15,397 nt of DNA, taken from Desulfobulbus sp. (GTDB taxonomy: Bacteria; Desulfobacterota; Desulfobulbia; Desulfobulbales; Desulfobulbaceae). Location: the NCBI GenBank assembly GCA_030600525.1, contig JAUVLX010000047.1, forward strand, positions 1-15,397. The letters run 5' to 3'. A model generated the notes under the pieces. It saw nothing but the letters and a program-made list of their open reading frames with translations, had not been told where the DNA came from and ran no database searches. The first letter of the stretch is position 1. The number at the start of each line of letters is the position of its first letter. Shown here piece by piece: positions 1-7,253 of this stretch. A program made the position numbers and the translations under genes.

Positions 1-140
1 TGAATAGACACCTGATACAAGAAGGCTACGCCCTGGTGGATACCAAGCACTGCAAAGAAAGCTTCTGCAGCACCTGGATATCGATTGAAGCATTTTCCAG
101 ACTCCAGGAACGTGGAATGTGGGCAGACAAGGAAAGATGA
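1..140 (+). CDS. Thermonuclease (SNase)-like protein, C-terminal fragment (5' end outside window)
   Basis: The gene enters from the left edge (bases 1-2 finish a codon) and stops at TGA 138-140, leaving about 46 residues. The visible part begins (V)NRHLIQEGYALVD and ends with an aromatic/Cys-rich stretch, then RLQERGMWADKER. This matches the end of staphylococcal-nuclease-fold proteins, where a VN-x-x-L-[VI]-x-x-G-[YW]-A segment is followed by a C-x(3-6)-C-x-x-W region and a terminal A-x(4-5)-G-[LM]-W. Family members are Ca-dependent nucleases, often exported. The catalytic Arg/Glu residues lie upstream of the window, so activity cannot be judged. The recombinase pseudogene follows about 300 bases downstream on the same strand, so the gene may belong to the same accessory segment. 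I recognised the family by motif only. Confidence 0.6.
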   Translation, partial: NRHLIQEGYALVDTKHCKESFCSTWISIEAFSRLQERGMWADKER

Positions 141-452
141 AATTCAGTTACAGGTATGCCTTTCGTTCACCGCATAAGAACGGATAACTGCCAGGTCAGG
201 TCTGAACTAATTTTCAGGTTCGTTTTTCGTGTATAGACAAGATAGCAGATAAAAACAGGGTAACATTGGTGTTGGATTTGCTCTATTTTTCATGGTTAAA
301 AACAACATTTTCAACCAATAGTATCAGCAGGTTTTATGCTAAAAAAATGCCTTAAACTAGTGCCATTCTGGTCTGTCCCCTGTTGCCTCCCTAGCAAAAC
401 CGCCTTGCCGAACCATCTATTCGCAAAGACAAAAAAAACAGGAAAAAATTTT
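141..452. other. Gene-free gap between SNase fragment and recombinase remnant
   Basis: About 310 bases with stops in all frames and no convincing start plus ribosome-binding site. No terminator hairpin is evident behind the SNase gene. It probably once held the N-terminal part of the recombinase, but nothing homologous is readable upstream of about 450. Confidence 0.5.
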
Positions 453-1129
453 ACAGCTCCCTCGACCGTTAACAAACGGTGTGATCACGCTCAAGACCAT
501 CTTCAACAGGGCTATACGTCACTGCCGTCTCTATTCAAACCCAGCACAATCGATCATAAAGCTTCCCGAAAACAATATCCGGATGCGTATACTTGACCAA
601 GCAGAATTTGACAGATTGCTTCATTATTGCCCAACACATGTTCGGCCAATCGTTATCACCGGCTACTATCCGGGAATGCACCTATCCGAGATCACCAATC
701 TCACGTGGGATAAAATTGATGTGCAAAAAGGATGTATTCGACTAGCGGGAAAAGACACCAAAACCAAGACCGGCCGCAGCGTCCCACTCCATCCTACAGT
801 GAAAAATACCATGGAAGGAATCCCGAGAGCTTTGCATACCAACTTAGTGTTCCTGAAAGACGGTGACCCTGTCGGTGAATTTAAGCGTTCCTACAATACA
901 GCTCTACGGAGGGCAGGAATCAAAGATTTTCATTCCACGCCTACGTCACTGTGCAATAAACAATACGCGACTAGTAGGTAACGACTATTTTAAAATAATG
1001 GCGGCAAGCGGTCACAAGACCACATCGGTCTTTAAACGCTATAATATGGTTACAGAATCGGAATTGAGCCAAATGAAAAGGCTTGATGAACAGGACACAG
1101 CAAAAACAACCAAAGAGAAAATCGGCTGA
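453..1129 (+). pseudogene. Decayed tyrosine recombinase / phage-type integrase
   Basis: Reading across frames recovers a phage-integrase-like protein. TAPSTVNKR in one frame continues, after a one-base shift near 480, as VITLKTIFNRAI (end of the core-binding domain). The catalytic domain follows to about 930 (LSEITNLTWDKIDV, GRSVPLHP). Near 930-945 two further single-base losses move the reading into the frame encoding LRHCAINNTRLVGNDYF, GHKTTSVFKRY and the C-terminus, ending TGA 1127-1129. The H-x-x-R box is broken by these shifts, and the first catalytic arginine (normally G-M-R-x-x-E) is His here (GMHLSEI, CAC codon). The box-II His and the tyrosine nucleophile (FKRY) remain readable. The N-terminal arm-binding domain is absent. 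The gene converges on the tRNA-fMet copy at 1195-1271, a typical island-integrase position. It cannot make an active recombinase. Confidence 0.85.
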
Positions 1130-1148
1130 TGGACACCTATATGGAAAC

Positions 1149-1186
1149 AAAAAAAAAGGAGTTAAGCCATACTGGCTTAACTCCTT
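1149..1186 (-). terminator. Intrinsic terminator of tRNA-fMet copy 1
   Basis: Perfect 14-bp stem (1156-1169 with 1173-1186) and a 3-base loop, followed on the minus strand by a run of nine T (A-run 1149-1157). It starts about 9 bases beyond the CCA end of the tRNA gene. Confidence 0.9.
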
Positions 1187-1194
1187 GAATTTGT

Positions 1195-1271
<77 letters not shown>

Positions 1272-1284
1272 TTCCGTGAGGAGG

Positions 1285-1312
1285 AATATATCAGATTCTG
1301 AGATATTGTCAA
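1285..1312 (-). promoter_or_regulatory. Sigma-70 promoter of tRNA-fMet copy 1
   Basis: Minus strand: -35 TTGACA (1307-1312), 16-base spacer, -10 TATATT (1285-1290). Transcription would start about 7 bases before the mature tRNA 5' end. The -35 box is at the edge of the duplicated unit, and the stop codon of the lipoprotein gene lies only 24 bases further upstream. Confidence 0.85.
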
Positions 1313-1336
1313 GAAAAACAGGCAACAGGCTACGTT

Positions 1337-2002
1337 TTACCTTTTCAAAAGGTGGCCTGCTCCCTGTTTACTTACTGTGGACGTTGCAGGAGGGGCCACC
1401 ATTGAGTCGTCATACTCTCCAATGGTAAAGCTTTTGTTTGCGCGTTTTCCAAATTTCTTTAGAAAATTTTCTTGTTTATCAGTTAACAGTGTATTTTTAG
1501 AAAGCCAGCTATTGTTGATATCTTCAACATAAAAAATCTGAAACCTGATAGAATCTCCCAAAATGGTCCCATAAACTTTGACAATGGAACAGTTTTCCTC
1601 ATTTTGAACGGCAAAAATTGCAGTTCTATATTCTTTTTCGGAGAGTGTTTCTTTTCCCTGGAAATATAGGTTTTGATGTCTTGAATAATCAGGCATAGAC
1701 ATGCGCCAGTTGTGCTGATTTATCCTTTCAACTGTGATGTTGAGTCTTGTTGTTTTTTTACTGTTGGAAAAATAATATTTTTTCGCTTCAACGTTAATTG
1801 AGCGTCCACTGGTACCGCTTTTAGGTTCATACTTTTTTTTCGCCCCCCTATACTTTAGGGAATCTTGCACATTGACGGATATATTTGGTAACTTAGACGA
1901 GTAGAATGTATTGTTGTCTACACCAATCTTATTTTCAAAATTTGTAGCGGCGCACCCAGTTAAAAGTATCGTTGCCAGTGTTAACATAACAATATTTTTC
2001 AT
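1337..2002 (-). CDS. Orphan lipoprotein of unknown function
   Basis: 221 residues starting at ATG 2002. The N-terminus is a clear lipoprotein signal: Lys2, a hydrophobic stretch (residues 4-14) and lipobox L-T-G-C with the acylated Cys at position 17. Alanines follow the Cys, so there is no inner-membrane retention Asp at +2 and outer-membrane sorting is expected. The mature part is polar and Lys/Asn/Ser-rich, with no domain I recognise. A central segment (about residues 95-160) alternates hydrophobic residues as in a beta-rich fold. A GGA about 9 bases before the start is a weak ribosome-binding site. The gene stands alone between the two tRNA-fMet copies in AT-rich DNA, read in the same direction as the tRNAs, with no terminator before the copy-1 promoter. 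Base composition and context suggest acquired DNA (inference). Confidence 0.75.
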   Translation of the reverse strand: MKNIVMLTLATILLTGCAATNFENKIGVDNNTFYSSKLPNISVNVQDSLKYRGAKKKYEPKSGTSGRSINVEAKKYYFSNSKKTTRLNITVERINQHNWRMSMPDYSRHQNLYFQGKETLSEKEYRTAIFAVQNEENCSIVKVYGTILGDSIRFQIFYVEDINNSWLSKNTLLTDKQENFLKKFGKRANKSFTIGEYDDSMVAPPATSTVSKQGAGHLLKR

Positions 2003-2815
2003 TATCGATTTCCGTAATTTTATGTTTACTCCAGAATTTCTTTTAGGGAAAACAGGTGACAGCTCAGAATGGCGCTAGTTAACCGCCATGGCAGAAAAGA
2101 GAGCACCAGCACGTTTCTGCATAATTATCATTGAGACTGTTGCATCTTCATTATTTATATATATTGATTCGCAATAAAAAAACCGGCTACAGAGAGAGCA
2201 AAGCCAAACAACTATTTCCAATGTATTAAGTAAAACTGGACAAGCAAGCGTGCAACCTTAGCGGTCCAATGATACCTGTAATCGCCTCAAAAAATCCAAC
2301 CGATACAGCCTGGATCAGGCTTATATAGCTCGAACTCACCCTCGTACCATTTTTGTTTTTTTTGATCATTGTTCAATTATTCTTAATAGCGTGATGCGTG
2401 AAAAAAAACAGACCATCTATGAACTTTGGCAAGTAAGCAACTCAAGATAAGGTATTTACTAAAAAAACAGTAAATGGCCACTCCAGACACAAGACTTCCC
2501 GTCATATTTACTAAATATGCTCTTATAAATCCCTCAAGAGACTACATCTTAAAAAGCAACTGTGCAATTGCTAAAGACACCTCTTAAATATAAGAATAAA
2601 TGCGGAACTACAACGGAATACATCACAACATGCTCTATGAAATTTGACACAAGAACAGGACAAAATTTTTTTTGAGTCATTCTCCTTGTAATCACCGATT
2701 GGTGTCAGCAAAGGTCCGTGACGAAAAACAACCTATTGATGGAATGCTGGTTTGAGGTCCTGCAACAAGAAACGTTGAACAGGATTGATCGAATTTGCTT
2801 ACAAGCAAGAAAAGC
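2003..2815. other. AT-rich gene-free region between lipoprotein gene and tRNA copy 2
   Basis: About 0.8 kb with frequent stops on both strands and many A/T runs. It should contain the lipoprotein promoter, but I cannot pick a convincing one. Small symmetric sequences are present: ATGGCG...CGCCAT around 2069-2093, ATTTACT-8 bases-AGTAAAT around 2454-2475, and a 17-bp palindrome at 2503-2519. No RNA gene, long palindrome or gene remnant was recognised. Confidence 0.5.
2503..2519. repeat. 17-bp perfect palindrome CATATTTA-C-TAAATATG
   Basis: Two 8-base arms around one central base, resembling a dimeric-regulator operator. It is about 500 bases upstream of the lipoprotein start and about 340 bases downstream of tRNA copy 2, so no target gene is obvious. 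Chance occurrence in AT-rich DNA is possible. Confidence 0.35.
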
Positions 2816-2854
2816 AAAAAAAAAGGACTTACAGCAATTAAGCCGTAAGCCCTT
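2816..2854 (-). terminator. Intrinsic terminator of tRNA-fMet copy 2
   Basis: 13-bp stem (2823-2835 with 2842-2854) and a 6-base loop, then nine T on the minus strand. Two pairs are G-U only in the minus-strand RNA (they would be A-C mismatches in the plus-strand RNA), which supports the minus direction. The sequence differs from the copy-1 terminator although the function is the same. Confidence 0.85.
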
Positions 2855-2862
2855 GAATTTGT

Positions 2863-2939
<77 letters not shown>

Positions 2940-2952
2940 TTCCGTGAGAAGG

Positions 2953-2980
2953 AATATATCAGATTCTGAGATATTGTCAA
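2953..2980 (-). promoter_or_regulatory. Sigma-70 promoter of tRNA-fMet copy 2
   Basis: Minus strand: TTGACA (2975-2980), 16-base spacer, TATATT (2953-2958). Directly upstream is the AT-only stretch AATAATATTATT, which could act as an UP element. Copy 1 lacks it, so the two genes may differ in strength. Confidence 0.85.
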
Positions 2981-2994
2981 TAATATTATTGCTC

Positions 2995-3453
2995 TTATTC
3001 TTCTTTTTTGGGCACCAAGGCCGAAATCTTTTCCATGACCTCATCAGGAAAGGGGGTGAGCCTGCCCTCTGTATTGATACAGGCAAGGCTTGTAAAACCT
3101 TTCACAAGCAGCTGCTCACGCCCATCTTCCTCTGTGCGGAAAATAGCATAGTGGAAACGGCACGAAACTCTTTTCACCTGAACCAATGATGTTGCAATGG
3201 TCAATAAATCATCGTAGCGGGCTGGTGCTTTAAAACGGATATAACTTTCGGTAATGGGCAGCACGCACCCCATCTTTTCCATACTGCTGTACGGCACAGC
3301 CCACTCCCGCATCATCTCGGTACGCCCTATCTCAAAATAGCGAAGATAGTTGGCATTATAGACCACGCCAGCAGCATCTGTATCTCCATAAATAACCCGG
3401 TAGGTTGTCCTGAAAATCGGTTCTTGGAGGCTCACTGAAAAAGATTTAGCCAT
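2995..3453 (-). CDS. ybgC: YbgC/FadM-type acyl-CoA thioesterase (hotdog fold)
   Basis: 152 residues from ATG 3453. Hotdog 4HBT-family protein that hydrolyses acyl-CoA thioesters in the cytoplasm. The family signature is near the N-terminus (residues 22-46): Y-G-D-T-D-A-A-G-V-V-Y, then NYLRYFEIGRTE, with the catalytic Asp in the DTD motif. Length is normal for YbgC (about 130-150). An upstream in-frame ATG at 3495 would add 14 residues lying entirely inside the preceding gene. I prefer 3453 because it overlaps the upstream stop by 8 bases (ATGGCTAA), a classic coupling arrangement, with GGAG-like purines 10-17 bases before. In many Gram-negatives ybgC sits with tol-pal genes. Here it ends an amino-acid operon, so the substrate is not predictable. 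Confidence 0.85.
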   Translation of the reverse strand: MAKSFSVSLQEPIFRTTYRVIYGDTDAAGVVYNANYLRYFEIGRTEMMREWAVPYSSMEKMGCVLPITESYIRFKAPARYDDLLTIATSLVQVKRVSCRFHYAIFRTEEDGREQLLVKGFTSLACINTEGRLTPFPDEVMEKISALVPKKEE

Positions 3454-4678
3454 TGCTAGCCACCCGCTCCATAAAACGACTAAAAAATGCTGCACCAGAA
3501 GGCAGCTTCAAGCCATTTTGCTCCACAGCCGCCAGTACGTCTTGCTCTGTATAGGGCCTACCGGAAGGACTTTCCACTCCCCGTGAATCATAGATCAGCA
3601 TGGGGACTGGCCAGTCCTCATGGGTCCGACGATGGACTGGTGTATAATGATCCATGGTGACCACGACCCGAAATGGCTCATCCCTTGCCTCGATTCCTTT
3701 TATAATGGGAGCTACAATCTCCCGGTCAAAATCTTCGATGGCCTGCACCTTCTCAGCTGCCAACCCTTGGTGGCCAGTCTCATCAGGTGCCTCAACATGA
3801 ACAACCACAAAATCTTTTTCAGCCAGTACCTGCAAGGCTGCCTGCGCCTTCCCTTTATAGTTAGTATCCAGGTAGCCGGTTGCGCCTTCAACTTTTACCA
3901 CTTCCAGGCCGCTGAGAACACCAAGGCCCATCAACAAATCAACCGCTGAAATCATGCCGCCATTCACCCTGTATCGCTGTGGGATAGTCTCCATTGCCGG
4001 CCGCTTCCCTTCCCCCCAAAGCCAGAGAGAGTTGGCTGTTTTTTTGCCCTCTTGTGCTCGCTGCAAATTGACGGGGTGCTCTGCCAACACTTTGGCAGCC
4101 TGTTCCATCAGCTTAAACAAAGCAGGATCGTGCTGGTAGAGATTATAATAACCAGTAACATCCTGATCCATATGATCATGGGGAGGGACGGTTTGCAGCG
4201 CACTGGGGATAGTCCCCTTATACACTGTCAGGTGTCGATAACTAATCCCAGGATACAACCGCAAGACATCAGTTCCACAGGCTTCCTGCACTGCTTCTAT
4301 CAGTTGGCGACTCTCCTCAGTGGAAATATGACCGGCACTGTAATCGATCATTGTGATTCGGTCACCCTGCCACTCGACATTCACCAAATTGCAGCGAAAA
4401 GCCAGCTCATCTGCCCCTATTTCAACGCCCATACTGGCCGCTTCAAGTGGCGCTCTGCCTGTATAATATTTCTCTGGCTCATAACCGAGCAGGGAAAGAT
4501 TGGCGACATCGCTTCCCGGCGGATAACCCTCAGGAACCGTCTGCACAAGCAACAGTTCTCCTTCTTTGGCCAAACGGTCCATTGCCGGGGTAGCGGCAGC
4601 CTCCATCGGAGTCTTATCGCCAAGCTGGGGGACAGGAACATCGCCCATACCGTCGCCGATCAATAATATATATTTCAT
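3446..4678 (-). CDS. apgM: Phosphoglycerate mutase-like enzyme, proposed homoserine kinase (ApgM/AlkP superfamily)
   Basis: 410 residues from ATG 4678, with AAGGGA 7 bases upstream. A GTG at 4699 in the same frame is less likely because it abuts the hom stop without a ribosome site. Alkaline-phosphatase-superfamily fold of the archaeal-type cofactor-independent phosphoglycerate mutases: metal ligand Asp in IGDGMGD (residues 7-13), nucleophile Ser57 in PPGSDVANLSLLGY, and C-terminal metal ligands in EAPDETGHQG and TMDHYTPVHRRTH. Bacterial members next to homoserine dehydrogenase form a subgroup annotated as proposed homoserine kinase, which would phosphorylate homoserine for threonine synthesis in genomes lacking classical ThrB. 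The hom stop is 21 bases upstream and the ybgC start overlaps its end. Residues alone cannot separate kinase from mutase. The context favours threonine biosynthesis. Confidence 0.88.
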   Translation of the reverse strand: MKYILLIGDGMGDVPVPQLGDKTPMEAAATPAMDRLAKEGELLLVQTVPEGYPPGSDVANLSLLGYEPEKYYTGRAPLEAASMGVEIGADELAFRCNLVNVEWQGDRITMIDYSAGHISTEESRQLIEAVQEACGTDVLRLYPGISYRHLTVYKGTIPSALQTVPPHDHMDQDVTGYYNLYQHDPALFKLMEQAAKVLAEHPVNLQRAQEGKKTANSLWLWGEGKRPAMETIPQRYRVNGGMISAVDLLMGLGVLSGLEVVKVEGATGYLDTNYKGKAQAALQVLAEKDFVVVHVEAPDETGHQGLAAEKVQAIEDFDREIVAPIIKGIEARDEPFRVVVTMDHYTPVHRRTHEDWPVPMLIYDSRGVESPSGRPYTEQDVLAAVEQNGLKLPSGAAFFSRFMERVASNG

Positions 4679-4699
4679 ATCTTTTTCCCTTGGCTCCAC

Positions 4700-6010
4700 T
4701 TACTCATGCTCGTCTTCGAGAAGACGAATTTTTACAATCGGTGCCACAACAGCATCAAGCGCCCTAATTTCTTCCAATGCTGCCGCTACAGACGACTCCT
4801 TTGCAGTGTGAGTCAACATTACCAACGGCACAGCACTATTTTGTTCGCGCACCTTCTGTACCACCGACTCGATACTGATATCATGTTGGCCAAGGATACC
4901 AGAAATAGCTGACAACACACCGGGTTCATCACGCACGGTAAAGCGAAAATAATAAGGGCAGAACAGTTCGTTCATAGATGTGATCCGACGATCCTGGACC
5001 TGATCAGGCAGGTATGCCAGCGGCGGGACTCTACCCACTGAACCAGCATTAATATTACGGGCAATATCAACCACATCAGCAGCAACAGCACTCCCAGTTG
5101 GTAACATTCCCGCTCCCGGTCCATACAAAAGCACATTACCGACGGTATCACCGGTAAAATGAATGGCATTATAGGCCCCATTGATAGAGGCAAGGAGATG
5201 GTTCGCCGGCACCATGGTTGGATGCACTCTAGCCTCGACATGATCGCCATGGTTACGACTGATCGCGAGCAACTTTATCCGGCAGCCGAATTCACGGGCA
5301 AGTTCAATGTCCAACGGCTCTATCTGAGAAATACCTTCAGTGGCAATTTCGTTATGGGTAATATTCATCCCATAGGCCATGCACATAAGGATCGCAAGCT
5401 TATGTGCGGTATCTATACCTTCAATATCATAGGTGGGATCAGCTTCTGCAAAACCCTTTTCTTGAGCATCCTTGAGCACAACATCAAAGGGCACCCCTTC
5501 ATCTGTCATTCTGGTTAATATATAGTTAGCTGTTCCATTCATGATGCCCATGATGGATAAAATCTTGTTGGCAACCAGCCCTTCGCGGAGCGACTTAATA
5601 ACCGGTATACCACCGCCAACACTGGCCTCAAAACCGACTTCAACTCCATGCTCTGCAGCAGCACTGAAAATATCATGCCCCTCCTGGGACAAAAGTGCTT
5701 TATTTGCAGTGACTACATGCTTACCGGCCTTAATGGCTTCCATGACGAAAGTTTTAGCAGGTTCTATGCCCCCTATTAATTCCGCTACAATATCTATATC
5801 AGGGTCATTGATCAATTCTTTGGCATCTCGTACCAAGGTGACATCACTAAAATGATCGGGCAGGGCAGTCAATCGGGTGTCAGCAACTTTGGTCAAGGAT
5901 ATGGATATCCCCGTTCGTTTCATCATCCGTTCCTGCTGGCTATGCAATACCTCGGCAAGCCCGCTGCCTACCGTACCAAAACCAATTATTCCAACCTGAA
6001 TCTTTTTCAT
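4700..6010 (-). CDS. hom: Homoserine dehydrogenase with C-terminal ACT domain
   Basis: 436 residues from ATG 6010 (AGGT 10 bases upstream; a TTG two codons earlier is possible). It reduces aspartate semialdehyde to homoserine with NAD(P)H, the branch point to threonine and methionine. Order of domains: Rossmann motif GFGTVGSG (10-17), TANKALL (101-107) with the conserved Lys104, catalytic-domain motif GFAEADPTYDIEGIDTAHKL (186-205) with Lys204, and a C-terminal ACT domain from about 353 (YYFRFTVRDEPGVLSAISGI). The ACT domain suggests feedback control, usually by threonine. The length is standard for monofunctional Hom and no aspartokinase is fused. It is first in the operon with the apgM-like kinase and ybgC, consistent with a hom-kinase pair for threonine. 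Confidence 0.96.
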   Translation of the reverse strand: MKKIQVGIIGFGTVGSGLAEVLHSQQERMMKRTGISISLTKVADTRLTALPDHFSDVTLVRDAKELINDPDIDIVAELIGGIEPAKTFVMEAIKAGKHVVTANKALLSQEGHDIFSAAAEHGVEVGFEASVGGGIPVIKSLREGLVANKILSIMGIMNGTANYILTRMTDEGVPFDVVLKDAQEKGFAEADPTYDIEGIDTAHKLAILMCMAYGMNITHNEIATEGISQIEPLDIELAREFGCRIKLLAISRNHGDHVEARVHPTMVPANHLLASINGAYNAIHFTGDTVGNVLLYGPGAGMLPTGSAVAADVVDIARNINAGSVGRVPPLAYLPDQVQDRRITSMNELFCPYYFRFTVRDEPGVLSAISGILGQHDISIESVVQKVREQNSAVPLVMLTHTAKESSVAAALEEIRALDAVVAPIVKIRLLEDEHE

Positions 6011-6058
6011 GGTCAATCAACCTATATTGAGTTTAAAGGACATAAACTGTCGCACGTT

Positions 6059-6087
6059 TTTTTAATCGCTTTGCCATCGGTTGTCAA
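6059..6087 (-). promoter_or_regulatory. Probable promoter of the hom operon
   Basis: Minus strand: consensus -35 TTGACA (6082-6087), 17-base spacer, -10 TAAAAA (6059-6064, 4 of 6 matches). It is about 50 bases upstream of the hom start. No attenuator-like leader is visible between it and the gene. Confidence 0.55.
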
Positions 6088-6136
6088 AAAATATAGCCCC
6101 TCTCTTTCAGGAATATAGCTTCACCTGACATTAGTA

Positions 6137-6279
6137 GGAGTCTGTCGGACAATGTCTTTTCCCCCCATATCGGCGTTATTCTCAGAAAATCAATGCTCAC
6201 AATATCAGCTATATGGCTGTGCTTGATTTCCTAAGAATGCCTTGATCTGAGAAAAAAATCCTATTATCCGACAGGCTCC
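6137..6279. mobile_element. MITE-like palindromic element, 143 bp, between hom and adk
   Basis: Terminal inverted repeats GGAGTCTGTCGGACAAT (6137-6153) and, as reverse complement of the right end, GGAGCCTGTCGGATAAT: 15 of 17 identical. A TA dinucleotide flanks each side (6135-6136, 6280-6281), as expected for IS630/Tc1-type target duplication. The interior is a second imperfect hairpin (ATTCTCAGAAAATCAA near 6179 pairing with the TTGATTTCCTAAGAAT region near 6224). There is no coding capacity. The family assignment rests on the TA flanks only. Confidence 0.75.
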
Positions 6280-6310
6280 TAGGGGATTCTATCTTGCTGA
6301 ATTGGCGACA

Positions 6311-6351
6311 AGCCAAAGCTCACCCGACCAATCATTTTCGTAGCCAAAGCT
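6311..6351 (+). repeat. Two 10-bp direct repeats AGCCAAAGCT in the adk upstream region
   Basis: AGCCAAAGCT occurs at 6311-6320 and 6342-6351, 31 bases apart (about three helical turns). The second overlaps the proposed adk -35 box. Spacing on one face of the helix suggests a regulator site, but this is inference. Confidence 0.4.
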
Positions 6352-6369
6352 TTCGACTTGCTGTATACT
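6341..6369 (+). promoter_or_regulatory. Possible promoter of adk
   Basis: TAGCCA (6341-6346, 4 of 6), 17-base spacer, TATACT (6364-6369, 5 of 6). It lies about 105 bases before the adk start, leaving a sizeable 5' leader. Tentative. Confidence 0.4.
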
Positions 6370-6474
6370 CGGCCAGTTAATGAGAGACCATTCATTTTTT
6401 CCGTCTTGTTTTCTTAATAAAATTCAAGATGTTAGACACTAACTGTCATTGAAACAAACTCAAAGGAGACCGGC

Positions 6475-7149
6475 ATGAATATTCTTACTTTCGGCCCTAA
6501 CGGCAGCGGTAAAGGTACCCAGGGTGCTATCGTAAAAGAAAAATACGGTATCAACCACATTGAATCCGGAGCGATTTTCCGTGAGCACATCAAGGGCGGC
6601 ACAGAACTTGGCAAAAAAGCAAAAGAATTTATTGACCGAGGCGATTTGGTACCAGATGACATTACCATCCCTATGGTTCTGGAAACCCTCAACAATTCCA
6701 AAGAAAGCGGCTGGCTCCTTGACGGCTTTCCACGTTCTCTTGCACAGGCAGAGGCTCTTGACAAAGCACTGAAAGAAGCTGACATGAAACTCGACTGTGT
6801 TGTTGAGATCACACTGGACCGTGAAGTCGCCAAAGATCGTATTATGGGTCGTCGTCTCTGTGCCAACGACAACAACCATCCAAACCACATCGCTTTTGAC
6901 GCCATCAAGCCAGTGGAAAAAGATGGTAAACTGGTTTGTCGTGTTTGTGGTGGCGAATTGTCTACCCGCGCAGACGATCAGGATGAAGAAGCCATCAGCA
7001 AGCGCCATAATATCTATTACGATGACAAAACCGGCACCATGGCCGCTGTCAATTACTTCAAGAAACTTGACGGTATCCCCGTGTTCTCTGTTGATGGCTC
7101 TATGGCCATCAAAGAAGTATCAGACGCTATCATGAAGAACCTGCCATAA
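6475..7149 (+). CDS. adk: Adenylate kinase
   Basis: 224 residues, ATG 6475 with a strong AAAGGAG site 8 bases before. Catalyses ATP + AMP to 2 ADP in the cytoplasm. Visible: P-loop GPNGSGKGT (7-15; most bacteria have GPPGAGKGT), AMP-binding region SGAIFREHI (31-39), GFPR (84-87), RIMGRRLC (122-129) opening the LID, and DDQDEEAISKR (167-177). The LID contains Cys129, Cys155 and Cys158 (C-x-V-C) plus nearby His residues, so it is probably a Zn-stabilised LID as in Gram-positive enzymes, with the fourth ligand uncertain. Length is normal. It is monocistronic: a MITE and promoter region lie upstream and a strong terminator follows 22 bases after the stop. Codons are strongly biased, as in a highly expressed gene. 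Confidence 0.95.
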   Translation: MNILTFGPNGSGKGTQGAIVKEKYGINHIESGAIFREHIKGGTELGKKAKEFIDRGDLVPDDITIPMVLETLNNSKESGWLLDGFPRSLAQAEALDKALKEADMKLDCVVEITLDREVAKDRIMGRRLCANDNNHPNHIAFDAIKPVEKDGKLVCRVCGGELSTRADDQDEEAISKRHNIYYDDKTGTMAAVNYFKKLDGIPVFSVDGSMAIKEVSDAIMKNLP

Positions 7150-7171
7150 GCAGTTTCATTTCATACATGAC

Positions 7172-7214
7172 AAAAACGTTTCCGTACATTACTTGTACGA
7201 AAACGTTTTTTTTT
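7172..7214 (+). terminator. Intrinsic terminator of adk
   Basis: 16-bp stem with one mismatch (7172-7187 with 7195-7210), 7-base loop, then continuous T to 7214. It separates adk from gmhA. Confidence 0.92.
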
Positions 7215-7253
7215 ATTTGACAGCTGCTCTTTTTTCAATCATTGATGGTGGTC

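Noticed and set aside
336..596. 86-codon ORF upstream of the recombinase frame
   Set aside because: Only the short TAPSTVNK piece is meaningful, as an out-of-frame part of the decayed recombinase; the rest has no coding character.
4052..4666. 204-codon plus-strand ORF opposite apgM
   Set aside because: Shadow of the well-supported apgM-like gene; no ribosome site or protein-like motifs.
6432..7008. Long minus-strand ORFs (158 and 182 codons) opposite adk
   Set aside because: Adk is unambiguous, and strong codon bias in such genes often opens antisense frames.
7217..7245. TTGACA at 7217-7222 as a gmhA promoter
   Set aside because: The matching -10 position (CATTGA) is poor and would overlap the start codon.
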